A stretch of 64,000 bases of DNA from Butyrivibrio sp. XPD2002. Its GTDB lineage: Bacteria > Bacillota > Clostridia > Lachnospirales > Lachnospiraceae. The notes below the pieces were generated by a model that was given only the letters and a program-made list of their open reading frames with translations, ran no database searches and had not been told where the DNA came from. The stretch lies in the NCBI RefSeq assembly GCF_000423945.1, contig NZ_KE384117.1, forward strand, positions 71,932-135,931, given 5' to 3'. Both the position numbers and the translations under genes were made by a program. Position 1 is the stretch's first letter. The number at the start of each line of letters is the position of its first letter. Below are positions 56,230 through 64,000 of this stretch, piece by piece.

Positions 56230-57132
56230 ATGAAGGGAAGGATTGTTAAAGGAATCGCCGGATTTTACTATGTGAACATCGGTAGTGAAAAGGTTTATGA
56301 ATGTAAAGCCAAGGGCATTTTCCGAAAAGACAATATAAAGCCTCTTGTAGGTGATGATGTAGATATTGAAATAATTGATGATGACGCCGGAACAGGCAAT
56401 ATCACAAAGATATTGCCTCGGCGTAATGAGCTTATAAGACCGCCGGTCGCTAATGTCGATCAGGCGGTTATTCTGTTTGCAATTGTTAAGCCGGATCCTA
56501 ACTACAACGTGCTTGATAAATTCCTGATACAGATGAGAAGAAACGGGCTTCCGGTCATCATATGCTTCAACAAGCAGGATATTGCGTCGGAGGAAGAACA
56601 GCAGGAGCTTATGGATGCCTATGAAAAATGCGGATATGAGGTTATTTTCATAAGCGTTCACGAGGGTGTTGGAATTGACAGACTCTGTGAGAAGCTAAAG
56701 GGTAAGACCTCTGTTGTGGCCGGACCAAGCGGAGTTGGTAAGTCATCGCTTCTTAATAAGCTTCATCCTGAGGCTGCAATGGAGACAGGTGAGCTCAGTC
56801 GTAAGATATCGAGAGGCCGCAATACCACCAGACATTCAGAGATGTTTTATATTTCAGCTCTTTCTGATGAAAATGAGGCTACCTATATATTCGATACACC
56901 GGGCTTTACATCTCTTGCGCTAAAAGATATTACAGCGGAGGAATTGCCGCTTTATTACCCCGAATTTGAACCGTATGAGCCCTCCTGCAGGTTTGGTGGC
57001 TGCAGCCATATTGCAGAGCCGGATTGCGGCGTTAAGGCTGCTCTGGATGCAGGAGAGATATCTAAGGTGCGTTATGACAACTATAAGATCATCTATCAGG
57101 AGCTAAAAAACATGAAACCGGTATACAGATAA
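56230..57132 (+). CDS. rsgA: Ribosome small subunit biogenesis GTPase RsgA
   Basis: Start at ATG 56230: GGAG at 56221-56224 gives normal spacing, while the in-frame GTG at 56224 lies on the site itself. OB-fold N-terminus (GRIVKGIAGFYYV), then the circularly permuted GTPase order: FNKQDI (G4), GPSGVGKSSLL (G1), TTRHSE (G2) and DTPGF (G3). The C-terminal zinc site is CRFGGCSHIAEPDC. 300 aa, normal length. It helps 30S subunit maturation. Follows the kinase by 15 bp. Confidence 0.95.
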   Translation: MKGRIVKGIAGFYYVNIGSEKVYECKAKGIFRKDNIKPLVGDDVDIEIIDDDAGTGNITKILPRRNELIRPPVANVDQAVILFAIVKPDPNYNVLDKFLIQMRRNGLPVIICFNKQDIASEEEQQELMDAYEKCGYEVIFISVHEGVGIDRLCEKLKGKTSVVAGPSGVGKSSLLNKLHPEAAMETGELSRKISRGRNTTRHSEMFYISALSDENEATYIFDTPGFTSLALKDITAEELPLYYPEFEPYEPSCRFGGCSHIAEPDCGVKAALDAGEISKVRYDNYKIIYQELKNMKPVYR

Positions 57133-57173
57133 CTGGTTTTTGAAAATAATTTGAAAAAATATTTGAAAACATA

Positions 57174-57201
57174 TTGACAATTATTACATAAATGTTACAA
57201 T
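57174..57201 (+). promoter_or_regulatory. Predicted sigma-A promoter upstream of the xylanase gene
   Basis: Consensus TTGACA (57174-57179), 16 bp spacer, TACAAT (57196-57201). It would give a leader of about 425 bases before the GH43-GH10 gene. Confidence 0.6.
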
Positions 57202-57272
57202 TGTTTATGTTGTATATGAATAAACAACTTATACAACAATATCATTATTCCAAACTTTTTTATTATATTTTT

Positions 57273-57317
57273 CAAAAACCGGTGTGATAGCCCCCAAGTC
57301 TGTCACATCGGTTTTTG
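57273..57317 (+). other. Large hairpin in the xylanase leader
   Basis: A 15 bp stem (57273-57287 with 57303-57317, one G-U pair; CAAAAACCG at one end, CGGTTTTTG at the other) encloses a 15-base loop containing GCCCCC. The A/T end of the stem could make it a terminator for rsgA. No extra T-run follows. Confidence 0.6.
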
Positions 57318-57634
57318 AATGTAGAAAAATATATTCTCATGGCCGCTAAGTGCCTGCTTTCCCCATATAAATCTTAATAAAACATTAATATTTGAAACGA
57401 AAAACTCATAAAATAGTCAAACATGCACATAAAGACTGGAAGAGAGGTCATGGAAACTAAAAATGTGCACAAAGAAATTACAGTAAAAACGCAATATATG
57501 GCTATTCGCCTGCAATATGTGATAAGTATAAAGATTTTTTTGTTGCTAGAATGAATTAGCTCGAATGCGAAAAAGCGTGTAAACACGGGATTGCACGCGG
57601 GAGAAAAAGTTTTGAAAAAAGGAAAGGGGAAGCA
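57318..57634 (+). other. Non-coding stretch upstream of xylanase gene
   Basis: About 320 bp of AT-rich sequence without a credible gene. It holds one GTAAAA motif (57483), small inverted repeats such as CGTGTAAACACG, and AAAGGGG as ribosome site for ATG 57635. I matched it to no known riboswitch class. Confidence 0.6.
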
Positions 57635-60600
57635 ATGAAAAGACATTTAACGTTTTTATTGTCTCTTATGATGGTTGGGGGGCTTGTCATAGGAAACGGA
57701 ACAAATTCGTTAGCTGCCAGTGTGGTAAATAGTTCCTACGTTAAGGGTGATAATGAGAACAACCCTGTAGTAACTCAGAACTACGGCGCAGATCCCGGAG
57801 TTATGGTGTATAACGATGAGGTTTTCATCTATGCAACCAATGACTCTCAGGAGCTTGCAGGTAACAACGAAAACACTTATGCGAAGATTGACACATTGAA
57901 CTGTTATTCTTCCAAGGATCTGGTTAACTGGACAGATCACGGCAGCTTCAAGATTGCAGGAAGCGGTGGAGCAGCAAAGTGGGCCAGGAATTCATGGGCA
58001 CCTTGTATTACAAGTAAGAAGATAAACGGTAAGGATAAATTCTTCCTTTATTTTGCAAATAATGGAAGCGGAATCGGTGTTCTTACAGCGGATTCACCGA
58101 CAGGACCATGGAAGGATCCTATCGGTAAGGCACTTATCACAGGTGCTACACCCGGATGCAGTGGAGTAACATGGATGTTTGATCCTGCAGTTCTTGTGGA
58201 TTCTGATGGAACAGGATACCTCTACTTCGGTGGCGGAATACCTAACAATCAGTTCGAGCATCCCAAGACAGCAAGAGTTATCAAGCTTGGCGCTGATATG
58301 ACAAGCGTTTCAGGCTCAGCAGCTACAATTGATGCACCTTATCTCTTCGAGGACTCAGGCATCAATAAGATCGGTAATAAGTATTACTATTCATATTGCT
58401 CTAACTGGAACTGCAAGAATGGATTCAATAATGCAGCAATTGAGTATATGACAAGTAACAGTCCTATGGGACCTTTTACCTATCAGGGCGAAGTTATGAA
58501 GAATCCCGGTGTCTTCTTTAACGGCTCAACAGGTAATAACCATCACCAGATTTTCGAATTTGGCGGAAACTACTACCTTGCTTATCACACAAGATCAGTT
58601 GAATCCAAGCTTATAGGTAAGAGCCTTGGCTACAGAACAACTCAGATTGATAAGCTTACAGTTTCAAATGGTAAGATCAGTTCACTTACACCTTCAATGA
58701 CAGGTGTTTCACAGACTTCATATGTTGATCCTTATTCTGCTGTTCAGGCTGAGACAATGTTTACTCAGAGCGGAATCGGCGTTTCAGGTAACGGCGACGG
58801 AACAGCATGGGTTGACAGTATCTCTAACGGCGACTACACAAAGGTTAAGGGAGTTAACTTCTCCAAGGGACTTAGCTCCATAACAGTAAGCGTTAACAGC
58901 AGAGGTACAGGTACTATCCAGGTAAGAGACGGAAGTCCCAGCGGAAGTCTCCTTGGTACAATCAATCTTTCTAACACAAACAACAAGAATACAGAGTTTA
59001 CCGGCACTATGAAAAATGTATCCGGTATAAAGAACATCTGCTTTGTATTTAACGGAAGCTTTGAGTTTGATTACTGGAAGGCTGCAGGCACAGGTGAGAC
59101 AGCAGGCGGCGGAAACCAGGGCGGAAATGAAGGCCAGGGTCAGGATAATAACCAGGGTCAGAATCAGGACAGCCAGACTAACAACAGCAAGTTCGAGTGT
59201 GAGAACATGATCAAGAGCGGTCAGTACACAGGTACTATTACAAGTCCTTTCAACGGCGTTGCTCTTTATGCTAACAAGGACACTGTAAGCTTTGACCAGT
59301 ACTTTGCTTATGGTACTCACAACTTTACACTTCGAGGATGCTCCAACAACAGCAATATGGCTAAGGTAGAGCTTAAGATTGGCGGAGAGTCCAAGGGAAC
59401 CTTCTACTACGGCGATGAGTATCCTGCTGAGTACACTATCGAGAACGTAAGCCATGCAACTGGTGCTACAACTGTTGAGCTTACAGTTACATCCGATGAC
59501 GGAACATGGGATGCATATCTTGATTACCTTTCATGGGATAACGGTTCAGGTTCATCCTCTGATAACCAGGGTGGCAACCAGTCCGGTAACCAGGGTCAGG
59601 GCGGACAGGCTCTTAATCCTTCCGACTTAACTCTCCTTAATACCTATGGTCAGACCTTCGGATATTCAGGAACCTGCATCAACCTTTATCAGCTTAGAGA
59701 TGCAAACACTCTTGATCTTATCAAGAAGAACTACAACAGTATTACACTTGAAAATGAGATGAAGCCCGACGCACTTCTTGGTGGCTCAGCTAAGCTCATT
59801 TCAGTAAGCGAAGCAAAGAACCGTGGATACTATATCCCGGACAATTATAAGGAATCAACAGTTCCTCAGATCAACTTCAATACAGTTGATGAAGTAATGA
59901 AGATCTGCTACAACAACGGTCTTAGAATGAGAGCTCATACACTTGTATGGCATTCACAGACTCCTTCATGGTTCTTCAGAAACGGATATGCAGGAAATGG
60001 TGGCTTTGTAAATCAGAGCACAATGGATGCACGTCTTGAGATGTACGTAAAGACAGTTATGAACCATGTATACCTTAGCGAGTACGGCAGTGTAGTTTAT
60101 GCATGGGATATTGCAAACGAGATCCTTCATGCAAGTAACTCCGGCTGGGAAGCTGTATACGGCAACAATAAGGTAAATGCTCCCTATGTTAAGAAGGCAT
60201 TTACATACGCTTATCAGACACTTGATTACTTTAAGCTTACAGATTCAGTTTCACTTTTCTACAACGATTACAACACATACATGGAGGTTAATGATGTAAT
60301 CAAGCTTGTGAACTATATCAATTCTGACCAGAAGATTTGCTCAGGTGTGGGAATGCAGTCTCACCTTGGAACAAATTATCCTTCTGTTGATTACTACACA
60401 ACTGCACTTAAGTCATTCCTGAATGCAGGCTTTGAAGTTCAGATCACAGAGATGGATATCACAAACAGCGGAGATAATGATCTTTCAAATTATGCTTATA
60501 ATCTGTACAAGAACATTAACTCACTTAAGAAGAATGGTGGGAAGATCACAAGTATTACATGGTGGGGACTTTCAGATCAGGTAACATGGATAAATAATGC

Positions 60601-61630
60601 TAAGCCGTTACTTTTCAGCACACCTACATCCAAGAAGCCCGCTTATGACAAGGTAATCCAGGCTTACACAGAGACCTTTGGAACACCTACATCAGGCTAT
60701 ACACCTCAGCCTCTTCCGACACCTACACCTTCAGATGATCCTCAGAACGAAGAACCTCAGGAGGATCCTCAGACAGAAGAGCCTGAGAACGCAGGTGATA
60801 CACATGATGCAGCTTACATCGCTGATGGCTGGTATTACCTCAAGAATACACTTTCACAGAAGTACCTTACTGTAGAAGGCAACAATGCAGATGGATGGGT
60901 AAATGTATACATCAGCACAGGAACAGGCGTAGACGGACAGAAGTGGTATGTAACCAATACTGATGACGGATTTATCACACTTACAAGTAAGCTCGGAAGC
61001 GTAATGCTCGACGTTGCTAACGGTGAGGACGAGGATGGAGCAAACATCGGTATCTACCAGGGCTACGGCGGAGATGCTCAGAAGTTTGTAGTTAGAAAAA
61101 CAGACAAGGATGGCATTTACACAATTGCTACCAAGGCTTCAAACGGTACAAAGAATGTAGATGTATACGAGCATAAGACAGCTGATGGCACAAACGTTTG
61201 CCAGTGGACATACTATGGTAATCCTAACCAGCAGTGGCAGTTTGAGAAGATCGAAGGTGAGCAGGGCGGAAGTCAGCAGCCCGCTGAAGATCCTCAGCCT
61301 GAAACTCCTGCAGAGGACCCTCAGCCTGAGACACCTGCTTCAGATGGCCTTGCACTTGATTACTCAATAAACAGCTGGGGAAGCGGTTATCAGGTAAGTT
61401 TTAAGATTTCCAACAACACTGGAGCTGATGTGAATACATGGACACTTAAGCTCAAGAAGAGTAATATCAACATTGGATCAAGCTGGAACGTAAATGTGAC
61501 AGAGGATGGTGAGTACTATGTAATTACTCCCGTTGACTGGAACGGATATATCGCTAATGGACAGAGCGTTGAGTTCGGTGCTCTCGGTGAAGGTTCAATC
61601 GGCGATACAATCGGATATTCTTTTAACTAA
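57635..61630 (+). CDS. Secreted bifunctional GH43-GH10 xylan-degrading enzyme with multiple CBMs
   Basis: 1331 aa, signal peptide 1-28. GH43 domain (about 45-365) with catalytic Asp53 (GADPGVMVY) and FDPAVLVDSDG. A CBM6-like domain (about 370-487) follows, then a Gly/Asn/Gln linker and a second CBM (about 518-632, CBM35/36-like). GH10 xylanase is at about 660-1015, with acid/base Glu829 (WDIANEI) and nucleophile Glu939 (ITEMDI). A Pro/Glu-rich linker leads to a ricin-type CBM13 (about 1060-1205) and a C-terminal CBM2-like domain (about 1238-1331). GH43 would remove arabinose or xylose side chains while GH10 cuts the xylan backbone. No sortase signal or dockerin, so probably released. Confidence 0.93.
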   Translation: MKRHLTFLLSLMMVGGLVIGNGTNSLAASVVNSSYVKGDNENNPVVTQNYGADPGVMVYNDEVFIYATNDSQELAGNNENTYAKIDTLNCYSSKDLVNWTDHGSFKIAGSGGAAKWARNSWAPCITSKKINGKDKFFLYFANNGSGIGVLTADSPTGPWKDPIGKALITGATPGCSGVTWMFDPAVLVDSDGTGYLYFGGGIPNNQFEHPKTARVIKLGADMTSVSGSAATIDAPYLFEDSGINKIGNKYYYSYCSNWNCKNGFNNAAIEYMTSNSPMGPFTYQGEVMKNPGVFFNGSTGNNHHQIFEFGGNYYLAYHTRSVESKLIGKSLGYRTTQIDKLTVSNGKISSLTPSMTGVSQTSYVDPYSAVQAETMFTQSGIGVSGNGDGTAWVDSISNGDYTKVKGVNFSKGLSSITVSVNSRGTGTIQVRDGSPSGSLLGTINLSNTNNKNTEFTGTMKNVSGIKNICFVFNGSFEFDYWKAAGTGETAGGGNQGGNEGQGQDNNQGQNQDSQTNNSKFECENMIKSGQYTGTITSPFNGVALYANKDTVSFDQYFAYGTHNFTLRGCSNNSNMAKVELKIGGESKGTFYYGDEYPAEYTIENVSHATGATTVELTVTSDDGTWDAYLDYLSWDNGSGSSSDNQGGNQSGNQGQGGQALNPSDLTLLNTYGQTFGYSGTCINLYQLRDANTLDLIKKNYNSITLENEMKPDALLGGSAKLISVSEAKNRGYYIPDNYKESTVPQINFNTVDEVMKICYNNGLRMRAHTLVWHSQTPSWFFRNGYAGNGGFVNQSTMDARLEMYVKTVMNHVYLSEYGSVVYAWDIANEILHASNSGWEAVYGNNKVNAPYVKKAFTYAYQTLDYFKLTDSVSLFYNDYNTYMEVNDVIKLVNYINSDQKICSGVGMQSHLGTNYPSVDYYTTALKSFLNAGFEVQITEMDITNSGDNDLSNYAYNLYKNINSLKKNGGKITSITWWGLSDQVTWINNAKPLLFSTPTSKKPAYDKVIQAYTETFGTPTSGYTPQPLPTPTPSDDPQNEEPQEDPQTEEPENAGDTHDAAYIADGWYYLKNTLSQKYLTVEGNNADGWVNVYISTGTGVDGQKWYVTNTDDGFITLTSKLGSVMLDVANGEDEDGANIGIYQGYGGDAQKFVVRKTDKDGIYTIATKASNGTKNVDVYEHKTADGTNVCQWTYYGNPNQQWQFEKIEGEQGGSQQPAEDPQPETPAEDPQPETPASDGLALDYSINSWGSGYQVSFKISNNTGADVNTWTLKLKKSNINIGSSWNVNVTEDGEYYVITPVDWNGYIANGQSVEFGALGEGSIGDTIGYSFN

Positions 61631-61649
61631 AAATTTTTAAAGAACATGT

Positions 61650-61690
61650 CTGCGCAGAGGAACACTTTCTTCTGCGCAGTTTTTATTTTA
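61650..61690 (+). terminator. Rho-independent terminator after xylanase gene
   Basis: CTGCGCAGA (61650-61658) and TCTGCGCAG (61671-61679) form a perfect 9 bp stem followed by a T-rich run. Confidence 0.9.
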
Positions 61691-61753
61691 TTCATTCACT
61701 GCGATTATTTCCGGAAACTGTAACTGATAGAATTTTATCCGTGACTGCATAAG

Positions 61754-61786
61754 GTAAAAGTGGTAAAATTTAGTAAAAATGTTACC
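61754..61786. promoter_or_regulatory. Three GTAAAA direct repeats and GTTACC upstream of LacI regulator
   Basis: GTAAAA starts at 61754, 61763 and 61773 (9-10 bp apart, about one helix turn), followed by GTTACC at 61781. This spacing fits a protein-binding array, perhaps autoregulation by the LacI protein. Confidence 0.4.
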
Positions 61787-61833
61787 GACATTGATCGAAT
61801 AGTTTTTATTTGTGAGATTTGAAAAGGGAAAAT

Positions 61834-62892
61834 ATGTCTACTTTAAAAGAAATTGCAAATGAATGTGGCTTTTCAGTGGCAACAATCTCAAGAGTACTGA
61901 ACAGGGATGAGACCCTGAATGTTCCTCAGAGCACCCGTGAGATTATTTTTGATACTGCGGAGAAGCTGAATTATAAGACAAAGTTTGAGAGAAAGCAGGG
62001 AAACCTTCCTGTTGATGAGCTTCTTGATGTTAACAGACCGGTTCTGTCAGCCAAGAGGATAGGTATTATCGAGATGCACAGCACCACGGAGCTCCTTGAT
62101 GATACATATTATCTTTATCTTAAAAGTAATGTGGAGAGAGTATGCCTTGAAAAGGGCATCGAGACCACAATGCTTCAGTTTGACAGCGAAGAAGAGTGCT
62201 ACAGGATGGTTGGAAACAGCATCGATGGAATAATAGCAATTGGACCTTTTTCCAGGCGACGGGTTGAGGCCATGGAGAGACTTACTTCAAGAATTGTATT
62301 CCTTGATTCAGCTCCGGATGCAATAAAATACTGCTCTGTTCAGCCTAACTATGAGACAGGAGTGGTACAGGGGATAGATTATCTTTTGGAGATGGGACAT
62401 AAGAAAATAGCCTTCGTGGGACCTGTTGAAACCCGTAATTCAAAGGGAGATAAGGCTCCTGAGATGAGGCGCAGGATTTTCAAGGATATGGCTAAGATCC
62501 ATAAGGATGATATGGAGCCTGTATATATTGAGACGGATTCCACCGGAAGTAATGCTATTGAGAAGATTGCAGAGTTTATCTCTGATTGTGATAAGAAGGA
62601 GCGCCCTTCCGCGTACTTTGCTTTTAATGAGACTACAGCTATCAATGTTATGAGAGGGCTTCAGAGTGCCGGCTTGTCTATACCTGATGACGCCAGTGTT
62701 CTTGGCTTTAACGACACGATTATAGCGACCTACACACAGCCTCAGTTGTCTGGTATTCATATCTACATAGATGAGATGGCGAAGGTTGCGGTTAATACCA
62801 TGACACAGCTTTTCTTTGATGAAAATATGCTGCCTATAAGGGTTCTTGTGCCCACAGGTCTTTCAAAGAGAGACAGTGTAAAAAAGATATAA
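61834..62892 (+). CDS. LacI-family transcriptional regulator
   Basis: Start at ATG 61834 with AAAGGGA upstream; the frame is open to 61819 but without a site. Residues 1-60 are the LacI helix-turn-helix (TLKEIANECGFSVATISRVLN, with VPQSTRE and hinge). Residues 65-352 form the periplasmic-binding-like sensor domain (LGFNDTIIATYTQPQLSGIHI near the end, typical LacI/GalR). It sits between two secreted glycosidase genes and probably represses one or both until a sugar inducer binds. Confidence 0.92.
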   Translation: MSTLKEIANECGFSVATISRVLNRDETLNVPQSTREIIFDTAEKLNYKTKFERKQGNLPVDELLDVNRPVLSAKRIGIIEMHSTTELLDDTYYLYLKSNVERVCLEKGIETTMLQFDSEEECYRMVGNSIDGIIAIGPFSRRRVEAMERLTSRIVFLDSAPDAIKYCSVQPNYETGVVQGIDYLLEMGHKKIAFVGPVETRNSKGDKAPEMRRRIFKDMAKIHKDDMEPVYIETDSTGSNAIEKIAEFISDCDKKERPSAYFAFNETTAINVMRGLQSAGLSIPDDASVLGFNDTIIATYTQPQLSGIHIYIDEMAKVAVNTMTQLFFDENMLPIRVLVPTGLSKRDSVKKI

Positions 62893-62956
62893 TTTGTCCA
62901 TACGAAAAAGTACATAAATAATTAAGTAAATTTTCAGTAAAAACACCCCATTGTTA

Positions 62957-62988
62957 GTAAGTAAAAAATGAAATAAAATTTTACTTAC
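62957..62988. promoter_or_regulatory. Inverted repeat upstream of GH30-like gene
   Basis: GTAAGTAAAA (62957-62966) and TTTTACTTAC (62979-62988) are perfect inverted copies 12 bp apart, 65 bp before the GH30-like gene. They could be an operator or a weak terminator of the LacI gene. They contain the GTAAAA motif also repeated upstream of the LacI gene. Confidence 0.45.
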
Positions 62989-63052
62989 ACTCATAAATAT
63001 TTTCAATAATTAGGGTTAGATTATTTCAATAATTTAGGGAGGACGGATATTT

Positions 63053-64000
63053 ATGAAGAGAAGGGGTTTATGTAAACGGGGGACTTGTGCGCTTCTATCC
63101 GCATCAGTTTCTGCAGTGACGCTGCTTGGTGGGCTGCCTTTTGAAGGAGCAGCTATCACAACCAGAGCAGCTGAGTCTAAAGTCGATAAGACTGTCAAGA
63201 TCAATACCAAAGATTTTTCAACCTTTAATGACACAGATGGTGACGGGCTTGGAGAGTTCCAGGGATTTGGAACTTCTCTTTGCTGGTGGGCTAATCGTAT
63301 CGGTTACAGCGATGAGCTTACGCAGCAGGCTGCCACATATTTCTTCGATGAAAATGAAGGCCTTGGTCTTACCATCGGACGCTACAATGTGGGCGGCGGC
63401 GACAACACCTATGAGCTCCATGACAATGGCAAAAAGGTGGAGGTTCCGAGGAATAAGAAAGCAATAATAATGACCGCTGACAGAGCGGTAACTCCATACA
63501 CCGGTTCAAATATGAACTGCAGTGAGATGGGAAAATTCGGCAATGCCAGATATCTTAAGGCGGATGCTGACTTTGGATTTGCAGCGGGAGATAAGGTCGG
63601 CAAATTCAATACTATCGGATGGATAAATGAACTTGATGATGTACCCGGAAGCGGTGGAAATCTTGTTTTCAATATGGATGCAGCTGCAACAGATGAGTAC
63701 ACGGTAAAAATGTTATTTACACTTTCCGGTGAGAATAGCAGAGGCGTCGGACTTAAGGTTGACAGAGCTGCTGTCAGCACGGAGAGCGTAGAGGTAACTC
63801 CTGATATAAACGAAGCTGCTGCAGAGGACGCTGATGTGGCAGTTGTTACTCTTGGTGAGGAAGCTGACATAGCTACAGAGGATGCTATTACAGATGGCAA
63901 CGCAGAGCCTGCAGATGTTACAACTCCGGACGAAAATAATGAGCTTCAGGATGGCGATGCATCTGCAGTAGAGGATGAGCAGCCCTCTCAGGAAGAAACT
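63053..64000 (+). CDS. Secreted GH30-like glycoside hydrolase, N-terminal part (3' end outside window)
   Basis: ATG 63053 with GGGAGG upstream; the frame stays open to base 64000 (316 codons seen). Signal peptide about 1-40. Residues about 50-125 are the start of a GH30-type (endo-1,6-galactanase/O-glycosyl hydrolase-like) barrel: FQGFGTSLCWWANRIGY and GLTIGRYNVGGGDN. After that the barrel is interrupted by a beta-rich, CBM-like domain (about 150-235) and a long acidic Ala/Glu/Asp/Thr linker still running at the edge. The catalytic glutamates lie beyond the window, so family and activity are provisional. Confidence 0.75.
   Translation, partial: MKRRGLCKRGTCALLSASVSAVTLLGGLPFEGAAITTRAAESKVDKTVKINTKDFSTFNDTDGDGLGEFQGFGTSLCWWANRIGYSDELTQQAATYFFDENEGLGLTIGRYNVGGGDNTYELHDNGKKVEVPRNKKAIIMTADRAVTPYTGSNMNCSEMGKFGNARYLKADADFGFAAGDKVGKFNTIGWINELDDVPGSGGNLVFNMDAAATDEYTVKMLFTLSGENSRGVGLKVDRAAVSTESVEVTPDINEAAAEDADVAVVTLGEEADIATEDAITDGNAEPADVTTPDENNELQDGDASAVEDEQPSQEET

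Noticed and set aside
57318-57634. Cyclic-di-GMP or other known riboswitch
   Set aside because: I could not align conserved core bases of any known class.
58784-59455. 223-codon open frame on the minus strand
   Set aside because: Antisense of the xylanase CBM region, caused by its biased codon use; no start signals.

Overview
The window looks like chromosome of an AT-rich, low-GC Gram-positive anaerobe of the Lachnospiraceae, most like Butyrivibrio or Pseudobutyrivibrio. This is inferred from gene content: a secreted GH43-GH10 xylanase with several binding modules, GH5 and GH30 enzymes, a PASTA kinase-RsgA cluster, a large exopolysaccharide locus and paeninodin-like lasso genes. No rRNA, tRNA, CRISPR array or IS element was recognised.

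Region 1 (1-17.4 kb) is a Wzx/Wzy-type exopolysaccharide locus, all on the + strand and tightly packed. It holds pyruvyl transferases, an FrhB-like ferredoxin protein, five GT2 transferases, a CpsD-like ATPase whose Walker A lysine is missing, an unknown membrane-anchored surface protein, a CpsC/Wzz protein, a Wzy-like polymerase, GT39-like and GT8 transferases and two membrane-anchored GH5 glucanases. One GH5 carries a domain inserted in its barrel. The only flippase-like gene is an internally deleted remnant.

Region 2 (17.4-36.4 kb) mixes RiPP genes with sugar genes on both strands. A complete but dispersed lasso-peptide set can be read: B2 protease (17423), cyclase (20373), a 52-residue precursor ending in Ser (22405), HprK-like kinase (22641), nucleotidyltransferase (23658), PqqD-like B1 (27205, - strand), second nucleotidyltransferase (27614) and ABC exporter (31500). 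A two-component system lies beside the exporter. A second unit follows: another HprK-like kinase, a 78-residue Cys/Pro/Gly-rich peptide with its own promoter and terminator, a second PqqD and an S24/S26 peptidase. An ATP-grasp gene and an Alg13/EpsF-like gene in this region are broken.

Region 3 (36.5-42.6 kb) holds the initiating sugar-phosphate transferase, then a VTC-domain protein, a DUF4956 membrane protein, a GT2 enzyme and a CotH kinase. Region 4 (42.6-50.3 kb) is a sugar-use cluster: AraC regulator, ABC importer (lipoprotein plus two permeases) and a LacZ-type GH2 enzyme. Region 5 (50.4-57.1 kb) is housekeeping: a large Fe-S/FAD oxidoreductase with a lysine-rich tail, then PP2C phosphatase, PASTA kinase and RsgA. 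Region 6 (57.1-64 kb) is for hemicellulose attack: the GH43-GH10 xylanase, a LacI regulator and the start of a GH30-like enzyme that runs off the window.
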